From: Nitrospira sp.
Lineage (GTDB): Bacteria; Nitrospirota; Nitrospiria; Nitrospirales; Nitrospiraceae
DNA: 40,265 nt
NCBI GenBank assembly: GCA_030692565.1
Contig: JAUYAO010000019.1
Location: 1-40,265 of the forward strand
Direction: 5' to 3'
A program made the translations under genes and the position numbers. Below, in pieces: positions 32,125 to 40,067 of the stretch. The notes beneath the pieces are model-generated. The model did no database searches, was not told the origin of the DNA, and saw only the letters and a program-made list of their open reading frames with translations. Every line of letters starts with the position of its first letter. The stretch's first letter is position 1.

Positions 32125-32586
32125 TTATCCCTTGTACCAGACGAAAATCATCATATAGACCAGATAGGCTGTCCCGATCGTACCGGAGAAGGTCCACATG
32201 AGGAGATGCCCGAGTCTCCGATGCGTGGTCATTCCGGCCGCCATGGCGCCGACACTGCCATAGCGCAGACGATGCAAGCCCATGTAGAGGTTGTAGCTTC
32301 CCAGTCCGATCGTGGTCACGGCGAACAGCATGTGCGTGGCAAAGATGGGGAGATACATCGTCCAGTACTGTTGAGGGGCTCCCCCGAATTGCTCCCGCCC
32401 AAACAGCGATTGTTTGAGCACATAGGCGATCAGCCAGATCCCGACCACGGTGCAGGCAATGATCATCCGTCGGGAGTGATGCGAAACATCGTGGACTTTG
32501 GCGGATCGCACCCCGGCTAACGCCACAAAATACGCGCCGGTGATGCTGGTCAGCACGACGTACCAAAGGAGTGATTTCAGATCCAT
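32125..32586 (-). CDS. DUF420-family membrane protein
   Basis: A 153-residue protein with four membrane helices (about 5-25, 40-60, 78-100, 128-150). It fits DUF420 by VHDVSHHSRRMIIACTVVGIWL, and THRRLGHLLMWTFSGTIGTA is its second histidine-containing motif. The paired His residues (HH near 36 and H near 84, 121, 126) are typical and might bind heme or metal. The family is often near cytochrome oxidase assembly genes. Here it is the first gene of the cheR-D-B unit, an unusual home. Its role in chemotaxis is unknown. Confidence 0.75.
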   Translation of the reverse strand: MDLKSLLWYVVLTSITGAYFVALAGVRSAKVHDVSHHSRRMIIACTVVGIWLIAYVLKQSLFGREQFGGAPQQYWTMYLPIFATHMLFAVTTIGLGSYNLYMGLHRLRYGSVGAMAAGMTTHRRLGHLLMWTFSGTIGTAYLVYMMIFVWYKG

Positions 32587-32630
32587 GTCATCCTCTCCGG
32601 TGGTGGTGGCGCATGAGCGGCCACGTCTCT

Positions 32631-32658
32631 GTATCGGTCGGTTGGTGTGGATTCTTTA
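32631..32658 (-). promoter_or_regulatory. Possible sigma28 (FliA) promoter of the DUF420-cheR unit
   Basis: On the minus strand TAAAGAAT (32658-32651) and ACCGATAC (32638-32631) are 12 bp apart. The FliA consensus is TAAAGTTT, 11 bp, GCCGATAA. It lies about 45 bp before the DUF420 start. The rest of the 32587-32763 gap includes the hairpin described in the next entry and no gene. Confidence 0.4.
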
Positions 32659-32724
32659 CTGGCCTATCTTGGGGAAAGCCGAATTTATACGGTGCGGGAG
32701 GGAGAATCGCCTTGGAGGGCGCGA

Positions 32725-32754
32725 GGTAGGCAGAGTGTGCCTACCCCGCGCAAG
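32725..32754 (-). terminator. Hairpin after the chemoreceptor gene
   Basis: GGTAGGCA-GAGTG-TGCCTACC is a perfect 8-bp inverted repeat that extends outward with GCG/CGC pairs, just behind the stop codon of the receptor gene. There is no T-run after it on the minus strand, so it could be a REP-type element and not a true terminator. Confidence 0.45.
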
Positions 32755-32763
32755 GGCTGGAAT

Positions 32764-34530
32764 CTAGAACTCTTCGAAGTCATCGTCCTTCCGGCGACGA
32801 TCATGGCCGTTGCCCGCTCCGACGCCGGCTGGAACCTTCTCATCCCCATGCTTGGCGGCCGGGGACGGTTTCTTCAGACCCGGCTTGGGCCCGTGACCGT
32901 TTGCCGCTGCCATCGGCTTGGCGGCCGGGCGGGCGGCCGCGTGATGCTCGCGTTTCTGGCTGCCGTGTCCCTCACTATGGGGGACTTTGAAGACTTCCAC
33001 CTGGGTCATCAGTTCCTTGGCCTGCTCCGTCATGGATTGGCTGGCCGAGGTCGTCTCTTCCACCAGCGCCGCGTTCTGCTGCGTGGTTTCGTCCATCTGC
33101 ATGATCGCCTTGTTCACCTGATCGATTCCGCTCGCCTGCTCCTGTGACGCAGCCGTGATCTCGGCGATGATGTCTGTGACGCGTTTGACGGAGCTGACAA
33201 TCTCTTCCAGCGTTTTGCCGGATTGATTGACCAACTCGCTGCCGTCGGAGACGCGCTGGATAGACTCGTTGATGAGTCCCTTGATTTCTTTGGCTGCTGT
33301 GGCGGAGCGTTGGGCCAGGTTGCGGACTTCGGCAGCCACCACTGCGAAGCCTCGCCCGTGCTCCCCTGCCCGGGCCGCCTCGACGGCGGCATTTAAGGCC
33401 AGGAGGTTCGTCTGGAAGGCGATCTCGTCGATCACGGTAATGATGTCGGCGATCTTCTTGCTACTCTTGTTGATCTCGCCCATGGCGTCGACTGCGCGTG
33501 TGGTGATGGCCCCGCCTTTGTCGGCAATATCGCGGGCGGCGATGGCCAGTTGGTTGGCCTGCTTGGCGTTGTCGGCATTCTGCTTGACCGTCGAGGTCAA
33601 TTCTTCCATTGAAGCCGAGGTCTCCTCCAGTGCGCTGGCCTGCTCGCTGGTGCGCTGCGCCAGATCTTCGTTCCCCTTGGTGATCTGTTCCGAGGCCGCC
33701 CCCACGCTGTCGGTCGCGTGCCGGACCGTGGTCACGACCGCAGTCAAGCGTTCCATCATGTCGTTGAAGGCTTGCGCCATGGTGCCGATTTCGTCTTTGG
33801 TATCACAGGCGACACGGCGGGTCAGATTGCCCTCTGCGGCAGATAAGGCGACTTCACCGACCTGCCGAAGCGGGTTGGCGATCATGCGGGCAATGATCCA
33901 TCCGAGGAACATGCCGAGAACGATGCCGCCGATGATGATGCCGGTCAACAGCATCTTCGAGTTGGCATAGATCGCTTGGGCTTCATCGTATTTCCCTTGA
34001 GCGATTTTCACTTTGATGTCCACCAGGTTGTTGATCGCGTCGATGGAGGCTTTGAATTTCACGGCTCCGTCGCCTTTCATGGCGGCGAGTGCCCCCGCAT
34101 GATCACCGGCCAGCAACAGACGGAACACGGTATTGTCCCGATAGGCTCGATAATCGTCATAGACCTTGGCGAAATCGTCGTAAGCCTTTTGGACAAGCTC
34201 GGCCTTGATGGATTTCGCAAAGTTCTCCCGGTTCTCGTCGACGAGTTTGTTCAGCTCTTTCACTTTGGCCAGCGAGTCCTCGCGGTCGGCGGCATTGGCG
34301 GTCAGCAATGCCGTGATCGTTTGCGAGCGCATCTGGTACACCAGGCCACGCACTTTAGTGAGAGTCATGAGGGGCTTGAGCTGCACGGTATAGATATTGT
34401 CGGTGGATTGGGTGATCGTCCCCATATTCGTGATGCCCATATAACCGACAAAGGCCATGAGCGCTCCCATGGCGGCAAAGCCCAGCATTAACTTACTGCC
34501 CACTTTCATATTGTTGAACCAACTGAACAT
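32764..34530 (-). CDS. Methyl-accepting chemotaxis protein
   Basis: A 588-residue chemoreceptor. Membrane helices are at about 13-33 and 193-213. Between them is a periplasmic four-helix-bundle sensor (4HB_MCP type, residues about 40-190). A HAMP domain follows (about 214-266, ANPLRQVGEVALSAAEGNL). The signalling hairpin has the near-invariant tip IDEIAFQTNLLALNAAVEAA then [20 protein letters not shown]. The last residues KDDDFEEF are acidic and aromatic, similar in character to the CheR/CheB docking tail of enterics. The ligand is not evident. It lies between cheW and the DUF420-cheR unit. Confidence 0.95.
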   Translation of the reverse strand: MFSWFNNMKVGSKLMLGFAAMGALMAFVGYMGITNMGTITQSTDNIYTVQLKPLMTLTKVRGLVYQMRSQTITALLTANAADREDSLAKVKELNKLVDENRENFAKSIKAELVQKAYDDFAKVYDDYRAYRDNTVFRLLLAGDHAGALAAMKGDGAVKFKASIDAINNLVDIKVKIAQGKYDEAQAIYANSKMLLTGIIIGGIVLGMFLGWIIARMIANPLRQVGEVALSAAEGNLTRRVACDTKDEIGTMAQAFNDMMERLTAVVTTVRHATDSVGAASEQITKGNEDLAQRTSEQASALEETSASMEELTSTVKQNADNAKQANQLAIAARDIADKGGAITTRAVDAMGEINKSSKKIADIITVIDEIAFQTNLLALNAAVEAARAGEHGRGFAVVAAEVRNLAQRSATAAKEIKGLINESIQRVSDGSELVNQSGKTLEEIVSSVKRVTDIIAEITAASQEQASGIDQVNKAIMQMDETTQQNAALVEETTSASQSMTEQAKELMTQVEVFKVPHSEGHGSQKREHHAAARPAAKPMAAANGHGPKPGLKKPSPAAKHGDEKVPAGVGAGNGHDRRRKDDDFEEF

Positions 34531-34577
34531 GATGACGTCCTTTCGATGATGGTTGCGAACGCTGTCGCGCGAATGCG

Positions 34578-35108
34578 TTAGGCTGCCTTGTCGAGTGCGT
34601 GCATGGCTTCTGTCTCATCGGCGGTGAGGACCTGGTCGATATTGAGCAAGGAGACCAGCTTGTCCCCGCATTTGCCGATTCCGCTGAGAAAGCTGACATC
34701 GACGTTGGTCCCGAATTGCGGAGGGGGCTGAATGTCTTTGGCGGCGATATCCAGAACGTCCGACACGGCATCCACGATCACCCCCATGATGCGATCGCGC
34801 ACGACGACGACCACGATCACGGTGAACATGGTCGGTTCGACTTCCGGCATCCCGAACTTGCTGCGCAGATTCACGATGGGCACGATGGTGCCGCGCAGAT
34901 TCAGCACGCCCTTGATGAAGCCTGGGGTGTTGGGGATGCGGGTGACGGCGGTGTAGCCTTTGATCTCCTGGACGCGCAGGATATCGACGCCGTAGTGTTC
35001 GTCGCCCAGGGTGAAGCTCAGAAACTGATTTCCGCCGGTCGCGAGACCGAGGCCGGCCGTCGTCTCAGCGCTGAGGGTGGCGGGCGTCTGTGTCATGCCT
35101 GCTGCCAT
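34578..35108 (-). CDS. cheW: Chemotaxis coupling protein CheW
   Basis: A 176-residue adaptor that links receptors to CheA. It has the CheW fold signature FLSFTLGDEHYGVDILRVQEI, followed by VTRIPNTPGFIKGVLNLRG and TIVPIVNLRSKFG. The first 30 residues are a Thr/Ala-rich flexible head. AAGGAGG precedes the ATG at normal distance. The upstream gap (35109-35299) contains a single tract of the GTCTGTC-type repeat but no other feature. It leads the cheW-mcp pair. Confidence 0.95.
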   Translation of the reverse strand: MAAGMTQTPATLSAETTAGLGLATGGNQFLSFTLGDEHYGVDILRVQEIKGYTAVTRIPNTPGFIKGVLNLRGTIVPIVNLRSKFGMPEVEPTMFTVIVVVVVRDRIMGVIVDAVSDVLDIAAKDIQPPPQFGTNVDVSFLSGIGKCGDKLVSLLNIDQVLTADETEAMHALDKAA

Positions 35109-35299
35109 AGAATCCTCCTTGTAGTCTGTCGGGTCTGTCTCGTCTCTCTAGAAACCCGGCGCATTCGACTGGCCGGCCCAGGATTGGCCGCAACGGTCCG
35201 TCCTGTTCTGGTCATCTCCCCTCATGATCCTGATGCCCCTCGCGTTGACTTCCCCCGTCAGAATCCCTACACTTTGCGCCGTCGCACGAGAGGACGGCT

Positions 35300-35776
35300 A
35301 TGGATTCCGAATCCCTGACACAGGTTGAACGGATCGTGACAGCGGTTACCGAAGGCCTCCGCCAGGACATAGCGGCGCTGCGTCACGACATGGCGGCGCT
35401 CCGCCAGTCCACCGACACCACGGCGACGGAACTTCGCCAGGACATAGCGGCGCTCCGCCAAGCCACCGACACCACGGCGACGGAACTCCGTCAGGACATG
35501 GCGGCGCTCCGCCAGTCCACGGAAATGACCGCTGAGGACATCAAACGTCATACTGGTGTATTGGTTGAAGGACTTCGCCACGATATCCAATCGGTCGCCG
35601 AGGGATTTCAGATGCATCTCGATCGCCGGCATGCCGAAGACCATGAATACATGGATCAAGAATTTCGAGAACTGCGCGCGCTCCTGAAATTGTCCTACGC
35701 GCAACTCCATGACCGCGTCGAAGCGCTTGATCATCGGGTCAGCCGTATCGAACAGCATCTTGGCCTCTCGGAGTGA
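35300..35776 (+). CDS. Coiled-coil protein with 54-bp internal repeats
   Basis: A 158-residue, entirely helical protein and the only plus-strand gene in the chemotaxis region. Residues 30-83 are three 18-residue units of the form D(I/M)AALRQ(S/A)TDTTATELRQ (DNA 35387-35548). The heptad pattern continues to the C-terminus (YAQLHDRVEALDHRVSRIEQ). There is no signal or membrane helix. AGAGGA precedes the ATG. No family is certain; it resembles generic apolipoprotein-like or Bdr-type coiled coils. It splits the cheA and cheW transcripts, so it may be inserted or independently regulated. Confidence 0.7.
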   Translation: MDSESLTQVERIVTAVTEGLRQDIAALRHDMAALRQSTDTTATELRQDIAALRQATDTTATELRQDMAALRQSTEMTAEDIKRHTGVLVEGLRHDIQSVAEGFQMHLDRRHAEDHEYMDQEFRELRALLKLSYAQLHDRVEALDHRVSRIEQHLGLSE

Positions 35777-35870
35777 GTCCGTCTCGAACATGATTGCGAT
35801 TCACCGCTCTGCGTGAAGCGTCGTCCGTTTCCGGATTCTGATGTTTCCCGCTTCACGCTTCCCATCCCGT

Positions 35871-38063
35871 TCATGCCGCGACGGAAAGTCCGTGACGGCT
35901 GAGTTCGATCAAGCCCCGCACATCGAGGATGAAGCTGACTGTTCCATCGCCGAGAATCGTCGCGCCGGCGATGCCCTCGACTTTTCGGAAGTTCTTTTCA
36001 AGGCTCTTGATGACCACCTGCTGTTGTCCCAGCAGCTCATCCACCATGACCGCCACGCGCTCCTGCTCGGTTTCCAGCATGACCAGAATCGCCTTGGTCG
36101 GATCCTGACAATCCGCCTCGATGGAAAAGGCCTCGGAGAGGCGCACGATCGGATGGTACGAGCCGCGCACTTCCACCACTTCGCCCTTACCGGTAATAGT
36201 CTTGACGGACGCCGCCGTCGGTTGAATCGATTCCAGGATCGAGACCAGCGGGATAATGTAACTTTCCCGTCCGACCCGCACCGTCATCCCTTCGATGATC
36301 GCCAGGGTCAGCGGGAGCTTGAGGGTAAACGTCGTGCCTTTGCCCAGCGCGGTCTTGATGCTGACGGTTCCGCCGAGGGCTTGGATGTTCTTTTTCACGA
36401 CATCCATGCCGACGCCCCGGCCGGACACGTCGGTGATCTTGTCGGCTGTGGAAAAGCCCGGTCGGAAAATCAATCCGTTGATCTGATCGTCGGAGAGCTT
36501 CTCCCCGTCTGCGATCAGGCCTTGCTTGATGGCCTTGGCCAGGATCTTGTCCCGGTTCAGCCCGCGCCCGTCGTCTTCGACCGTGATGCAGATGCTGCCC
36601 CCTTCATGAAAGGCATTCATGCGGATCGTGCCCAGTTCCGGCTTGCCGGCGGCGAGGCGTTCTTCCGGTGGCTCCAGCCCATGGTCGGCGGAGTTTCTGA
36701 CCAGGTGCGTGAGCGGATCGCCGATCGATTCGATGACGGTTTTATCGAGTTCGGTCTCTTCGCCCGAGAGGAGGAGCTGGATCTTCTTCCCGGATTTGCC
36801 GGACAGATCGCGCACCAGTCGGGGGAAGCGGCTGAAGGTACTGCCGATGGGAAGCATGCGAATGCCCATGACCCGCTCTTGGATTTCTCGGGTATTGCGT
36901 TCCAGCTGAGCGACCCGCTCGACCAGGACGGGCAGCTGGCTCATGTCGAACCGGGTGCCCAGCGAGCTCAACATTGATTGGGTGATGACCAGCTCTCCGA
37001 CCAGATTGATCAGCTTGTCGATCTTGCCGGTATCCACGCGAATCGAAGCGGCATCCCCGCCTTTCTTCGCCTGAGTGGCGGTATCGCCCTGTTTCTGCAG
37101 CGCCTGGGAGATCTGTTGGGGCGTCGCCGCGTGCTGCTCGACCAGAATCTCTCCGAGCCGCTTCTGTTGAGACAGCGCTTTGTCCAGTGTTTCGCGTGAG
37201 ACCACGCCGCTTTCGACCAGGATTTCGCCTAATGGTTTAGGTTCGCTGTCTTTAGAAGTGACGGGTGACTGGTCACTGGTGACGGAAGAAGAATCTGGCT
37301 CGTGACGCGTCACGCGTCCCTGGTCGCATTCTTCAATGGTGAGTTCGCCTTCGTCCCGAACAAAATCGAAGACCCCTTCGACCACTGCCTGCTCTTTGGG
37401 CGTCTCGAGTTCCAGCGTCCAGGTCAGATAGCAGGACTCAGGATCCAGGGATTCGAATGCAGGAAACCGGCTGGTATCGAGCCGGCGCGAGACGATCGTG
37501 CCGAGGTCTTCAAGTTCGCCGATCATGCGAACGGGATCGAGCCCTCGTTGAAACAGCCAGGTCGGAGCGGCCCACCTGATGCGAAAGCGATGAAGGCCGG
37601 GTGCGGAGGAAGCCGCGGCAGAGGTAGTGGGCGATGCAGACGAGGGTGTGGAAGGCGTGCTCCCCGGAGCCTCTCCGCCTTCGGCTGCAGCAGCGAGTTG
37701 CTGTTCAAGCTGTCGCAAGAGGTCCGTATCGGGCGCCGCTCCGCCTCTGGCGGCTTCGATCAGAATCTTGAGCTGGTCAGTCGACCGTAGGAGGATGTCG
37801 GTAATCTCAGGGGTGACGGAAAATTTGCCGTTCCGCAGTTGATCCAGGAGCGTTTCCATCTTATGGGTGAACTGACCCACGGCGGTGAAGCCGAACATCC
37901 CGCTGTTCCCTTTGATGGAATGGGCGGCCCGGAAGATCCGGTTCAGGAGATCGAGATCGTCCGGACGCTGTTCGAGTTGCAGCAATCCGTCCTCGATTGC
38001 GGTGAGGTGTTCCGACGACTCTTCAAAGAAGGCGTCCTGAAATTGGGAGAGATCAGTGCTCAT
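35871..38063 (-). CDS. cheA: Chemotaxis histidine kinase CheA
   Basis: A 730-residue kinase. The HPt domain (1-105) has phospho-His48 in FRAAHSIKGNSG. A regulator-binding-type domain lies at about 155-240. A linker (about 248-270) contains translated GTGACG-type repeat (SSSVTSDQSPVTS). Two LGEILVE repeats (about 275-325) follow, as in other deltaproteobacteria-like CheA proteins. Next come dimerisation, HATPase (HLVRNSADHGLEPPEER, VEDDGRGLN, DVSGRGVGMDVVKKN) and a CheW-like C-terminal domain. It receives receptor signals and phosphorylates CheY and CheB. Confidence 0.97.
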   Translation of the reverse strand: MSTDLSQFQDAFFEESSEHLTAIEDGLLQLEQRPDDLDLLNRIFRAAHSIKGNSGMFGFTAVGQFTHKMETLLDQLRNGKFSVTPEITDILLRSTDQLKILIEAARGGAAPDTDLLRQLEQQLAAAAEGGEAPGSTPSTPSSASPTTSAAASSAPGLHRFRIRWAAPTWLFQRGLDPVRMIGELEDLGTIVSRRLDTSRFPAFESLDPESCYLTWTLELETPKEQAVVEGVFDFVRDEGELTIEECDQGRVTRHEPDSSSVTSDQSPVTSKDSEPKPLGEILVESGVVSRETLDKALSQQKRLGEILVEQHAATPQQISQALQKQGDTATQAKKGGDAASIRVDTGKIDKLINLVGELVITQSMLSSLGTRFDMSQLPVLVERVAQLERNTREIQERVMGIRMLPIGSTFSRFPRLVRDLSGKSGKKIQLLLSGEETELDKTVIESIGDPLTHLVRNSADHGLEPPEERLAAGKPELGTIRMNAFHEGGSICITVEDDGRGLNRDKILAKAIKQGLIADGEKLSDDQINGLIFRPGFSTADKITDVSGRGVGMDVVKKNIQALGGTVSIKTALGKGTTFTLKLPLTLAIIEGMTVRVGRESYIIPLVSILESIQPTAASVKTITGKGEVVEVRGSYHPIVRLSEAFSIEADCQDPTKAILVMLETEQERVAVMVDELLGQQQVVIKSLEKNFRKVEGIAGATILGDGTVSFILDVRGLIELSRHGLSVAA
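37255..37323. repeat. GTGACG-type inverted repeat inside cheA
   Basis: The left arm (37255-37284) has GTGACGGGTGACTGG and GGTGACGG units. The right arm (37299-37323) has GTGACGCGTCACGCG. The family is the same as at the gspF-gspG junction. It is read in frame and encodes part of the linker between the P2-like region and the LGEILVE repeats. Confidence 0.7.
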
Positions 38064-38070
38064 AAGGCCT

Positions 38071-38149
38071 CGTGATGCGTGAGGAGTGAAGGGTGATGTG
38101 GAGACAATGCAAGATCCGACTGATCACACATCACGGGTCACCCTTCACG
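38071..38149. repeat. GTGAAGGGTGA inverted repeat between cheY and cheA
   Basis: The left arm (38071-38100) contains GTGAGGAGTGAAGGGTGATG. The right arm (38126-38149) contains CATCACGGGTCACCCTTCAC, complementary over most of its length. It fills the 90-bp gap between the two genes and would form a long hairpin in the cheY-cheA mRNA, which could set their ratio. Confidence 0.65.
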
Positions 38150-38153
38150 GTTG

Positions 38154-38525
38154 TCAACCGGGTAATACTTTTTGGACGACTTTCAGCATTTGTTCGGGAT
38201 TGAAGGGCTTGACGATCCAGCCGGTTGCGCCGGCGGCCTGTCCCGCTTTCTTCTTGTCATCGGCCGACTCGGTGGTGAGCATCAAGATCGGCGTGAATTT
38301 GAAGGCCGGCATCTTCCGAATCTCTTGGATGAGGGTAATGCCGTCCATCTCGGGCATATTGAGGTCGGTGACGACCAGGGCGGGTTTGGCGCCGCCGTTC
38401 AACTTGCCGACGGCTTCCTTGCCGTTGCCGGCCTCGACGATCTCATATCCCGCCCCTTTCAAGGTATAAGCGACCATTTGCCGCATGGTCGATGAGTCGT
38501 CTACGATCAACACTGTCTTTCCCAT
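38154..38525 (-). CDS. cheY: Chemotaxis response regulator CheY
   Basis: A 123-residue single-domain receiver. It starts MGKTVLIVDDSSTMRQMVAY, with phospho-Asp in LVVTDLNMPEMDG, the Thr in MLTTES and the Lys in WIVKPFNPEQM. GGAGG precedes ATG 38525; the frame upstream is open but runs antisense to nothing useful and over the end of the MCP-type gene. It binds the flagellar switch when phosphorylated. The gene lies between the MCP-type protein and cheA. A weak FliA -10 (ACCGATAA) stands about 30 bp before the start. Confidence 0.95.
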   Translation of the reverse strand: MGKTVLIVDDSSTMRQMVAYTLKGAGYEIVEAGNGKEAVGKLNGGAKPALVVTDLNMPEMDGITLIQEIRKMPAFKFTPILMLTTESADDKKKAGQAAGATGWIVKPFNPEQMLKVVQKVLPG

Positions 38526-38589
38526 GTCATCCTCCACCCGGTGTGGCGTTATCGGTTCCGTGCGACGCGGTATCCCTGCGCATGACTGC

Positions 38590-39687
38590 CTAAAACAACA
38601 CGATATCCTCATGGGCCGCCTGCTGGGCGGCGCCCTGATCGGTGCCCAGGTTCGTGGAATGCACCTGCCGTTCCTCCCGCATGGTGTAGCTCTGCTGGAG
38701 CTTGTGCACGTACTCCGTCGTCCCGTTGAACGACTCGGGAGCCACCCCGCGGGTGGCTGCAAGGAGATCCTCCTGCAACACTTTTAAAGGCTCGATGACA
38801 TGCTCGAGTTTCTGTCGGGCGCTATCCTGGAACTGCAGGGCCATGACGATAGCGGCGATATCCTGGCCTAACCGTTCGGCGCTGAGTTGCGTGTTGCCGA
38901 CATTCGAGCGCAGGGCGTCGTTCTTTTCCGTGAGGGTCTTCGTCATATGATCGAGTTTTTCCTTTGAGGCTAAGGTCTTGGTGAGGTCGATGGACGCAAG
39001 TTCCTCGACCTCGGTCATCGCCTGCTGGCTTTCTCGCTGCACATCCATGACGAGCTTCTTGATATTGATCGCGGCTTGCCCAGAACGGTTCGCGAGCTTC
39101 GTGACTTCGTCTGCCACCACGGCAAAGCCCCGTCCATGCTCCCCGGCTCGGGCTGCTTCGATGGCGGCATTCAGCGCCAGTAACCGGGTCTGGTCGGCAA
39201 TAAAGGTGATCTCGCCGAGAATGCCGCTGATGGCCTTGGTGCTGGAATCCATCTTGTCCATCGTCGTGGACACACTCATGGCGATGGTCGAGGATTGCGC
39301 CACGTCCCTGACAAATTGGTCGAGCATCTTGGAGGTTTCCCCCACGACGTCTACGTTGTCCTCGTCTCCGTTCGAAAAGAGCGCGGCGGATTCGTTGGCC
39401 TGTTCCTTGGCCCGATGGGCGATCTCTTGAAAGCGTTGGCCCAAGTCGAGGATCGCCTGTTCGCTCTGCGCGATCACGCCTTGCAACTGGCCGTTCATGA
39501 TCGGCACGAGCGGCGCCAGCGTGGCGCAAACGGCGGATTGGTAGCGCGTGCTGGTCTTCGCCTGCGTCGCTTCGAGGCGCGCCGTTTCCTCCGCGAGCCG
39601 GATAGCCAGGCGGCGCCGGCAATACCCGGCCATCCCCAGGGCGCCACAGACGACTCCCATCGCAGCGAACGCGACTTCGTTCCACAT
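38590..39687 (-). CDS. Membrane-anchored MCP signalling protein with CheZ-like motif
   Basis: A 365-residue protein with one N-terminal membrane helix (about 4-24), a coiled region and an MCP signalling hairpin without sensor or HAMP domain. The tip region reads [20 protein letters not shown] and [20 protein letters not shown]. After it a helix contains [18 protein letters not shown] (QFQDSARQ at 285-292), which matches the FQDxxxQ pattern of CheZ phosphatases. The last residues HEDIVLF match the CheD tail. ATG 39687 overlaps the STAS stop (TGATG). It may both couple to CheA and dephosphorylate CheY. Confidence 0.85.
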   Translation of the reverse strand: MWNEVAFAAMGVVCGALGMAGYCRRRLAIRLAEETARLEATQAKTSTRYQSAVCATLAPLVPIMNGQLQGVIAQSEQAILDLGQRFQEIAHRAKEQANESAALFSNGDEDNVDVVGETSKMLDQFVRDVAQSSTIAMSVSTTMDKMDSSTKAISGILGEITFIADQTRLLALNAAIEAARAGEHGRGFAVVADEVTKLANRSGQAAINIKKLVMDVQRESQQAMTEVEELASIDLTKTLASKEKLDHMTKTLTEKNDALRSNVGNTQLSAERLGQDIAAIVMALQFQDSARQKLEHVIEPLKVLQEDLLAATRGVAPESFNGTTEYVHKLQQSYTMREERQVHSTNLGTDQGAAQQAAHEDIVLF

Positions 39688-39956
39688 CACGTGAGCCCTT
39701 GTCCTTTCGGCCGCGTCCATCCCATCTGAGCGAACCGTTCTGTGACGCGAGCTGGTACATTGATGAGTTGCACCGACTCGTGGAGACAGGCCGCGATGAG
39801 CAGCTGGAGCGCGGATGCATCCACGGTTCCTGTTTCTCCAAGATCGACAGTGATGCCCTGGCCTTGTTTCAAGCCCGCCTGCAATTGGGTTTTGAAGTCG
39901 CTGATTTCAAATATCGTCAGGTCGCCGCTGGGGGCTAGAAGCAAAGGGTCCGTCAT
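39687..39956 (-). CDS. STAS-domain protein without phospho-acceptor Ser
   Basis: An 89-residue STAS protein, ending TRPKGQGLT. The loop reads [15 protein letters not shown]: the residue after Asp, where SpoIIAA has its phosphorylated Ser, is Ala. It is thus unlikely to be regulated as the two downstream STAS proteins are. AGGAGG precedes the ATG. It overlaps the MCP-type gene (TGATG), so the two are coupled. A MlaB-like or scaffold role is possible. Confidence 0.85.
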   Translation of the reverse strand: MTDPLLLAPSGDLTIFEISDFKTQLQAGLKQGQGITVDLGETGTVDASALQLLIAACLHESVQLINVPARVTERFAQMGWTRPKGQGLT

Positions 39957-40016
39957 CGAGCCTCCTGTCGTGAATCCAAAAAGTCCGTATCCCTTACGAA
40001 CTATCGAAGCACTACC

Positions 40017-40043
40017 ATATCGGCGCGGTGTGCGCGATCTTGA
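40017..40043 (-). promoter_or_regulatory. Possible sigma28 (FliA) promoter of the STAS-MCP-cheY unit
   Basis: On the minus strand TCAAGATC (40043-40036), an 11-bp spacer and GCCGATAT (40024-40017) match the FliA consensus TAAAGTTT-N11-GCCGATAA with exact spacing and seven of eight bases in the -10. It lies 61 bp before the STAS start and immediately behind the MotB-like gene. Confidence 0.5.
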
Positions 40044-40067
40044 GCTCGTTGTGAAGAATATCTGCGA

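Noticed and set aside
35841-36977. A 378-codon plus-strand frame opposite cheA
   Set aside because: Antisense to the CheA kinase and CheW-like domains, which are clear.
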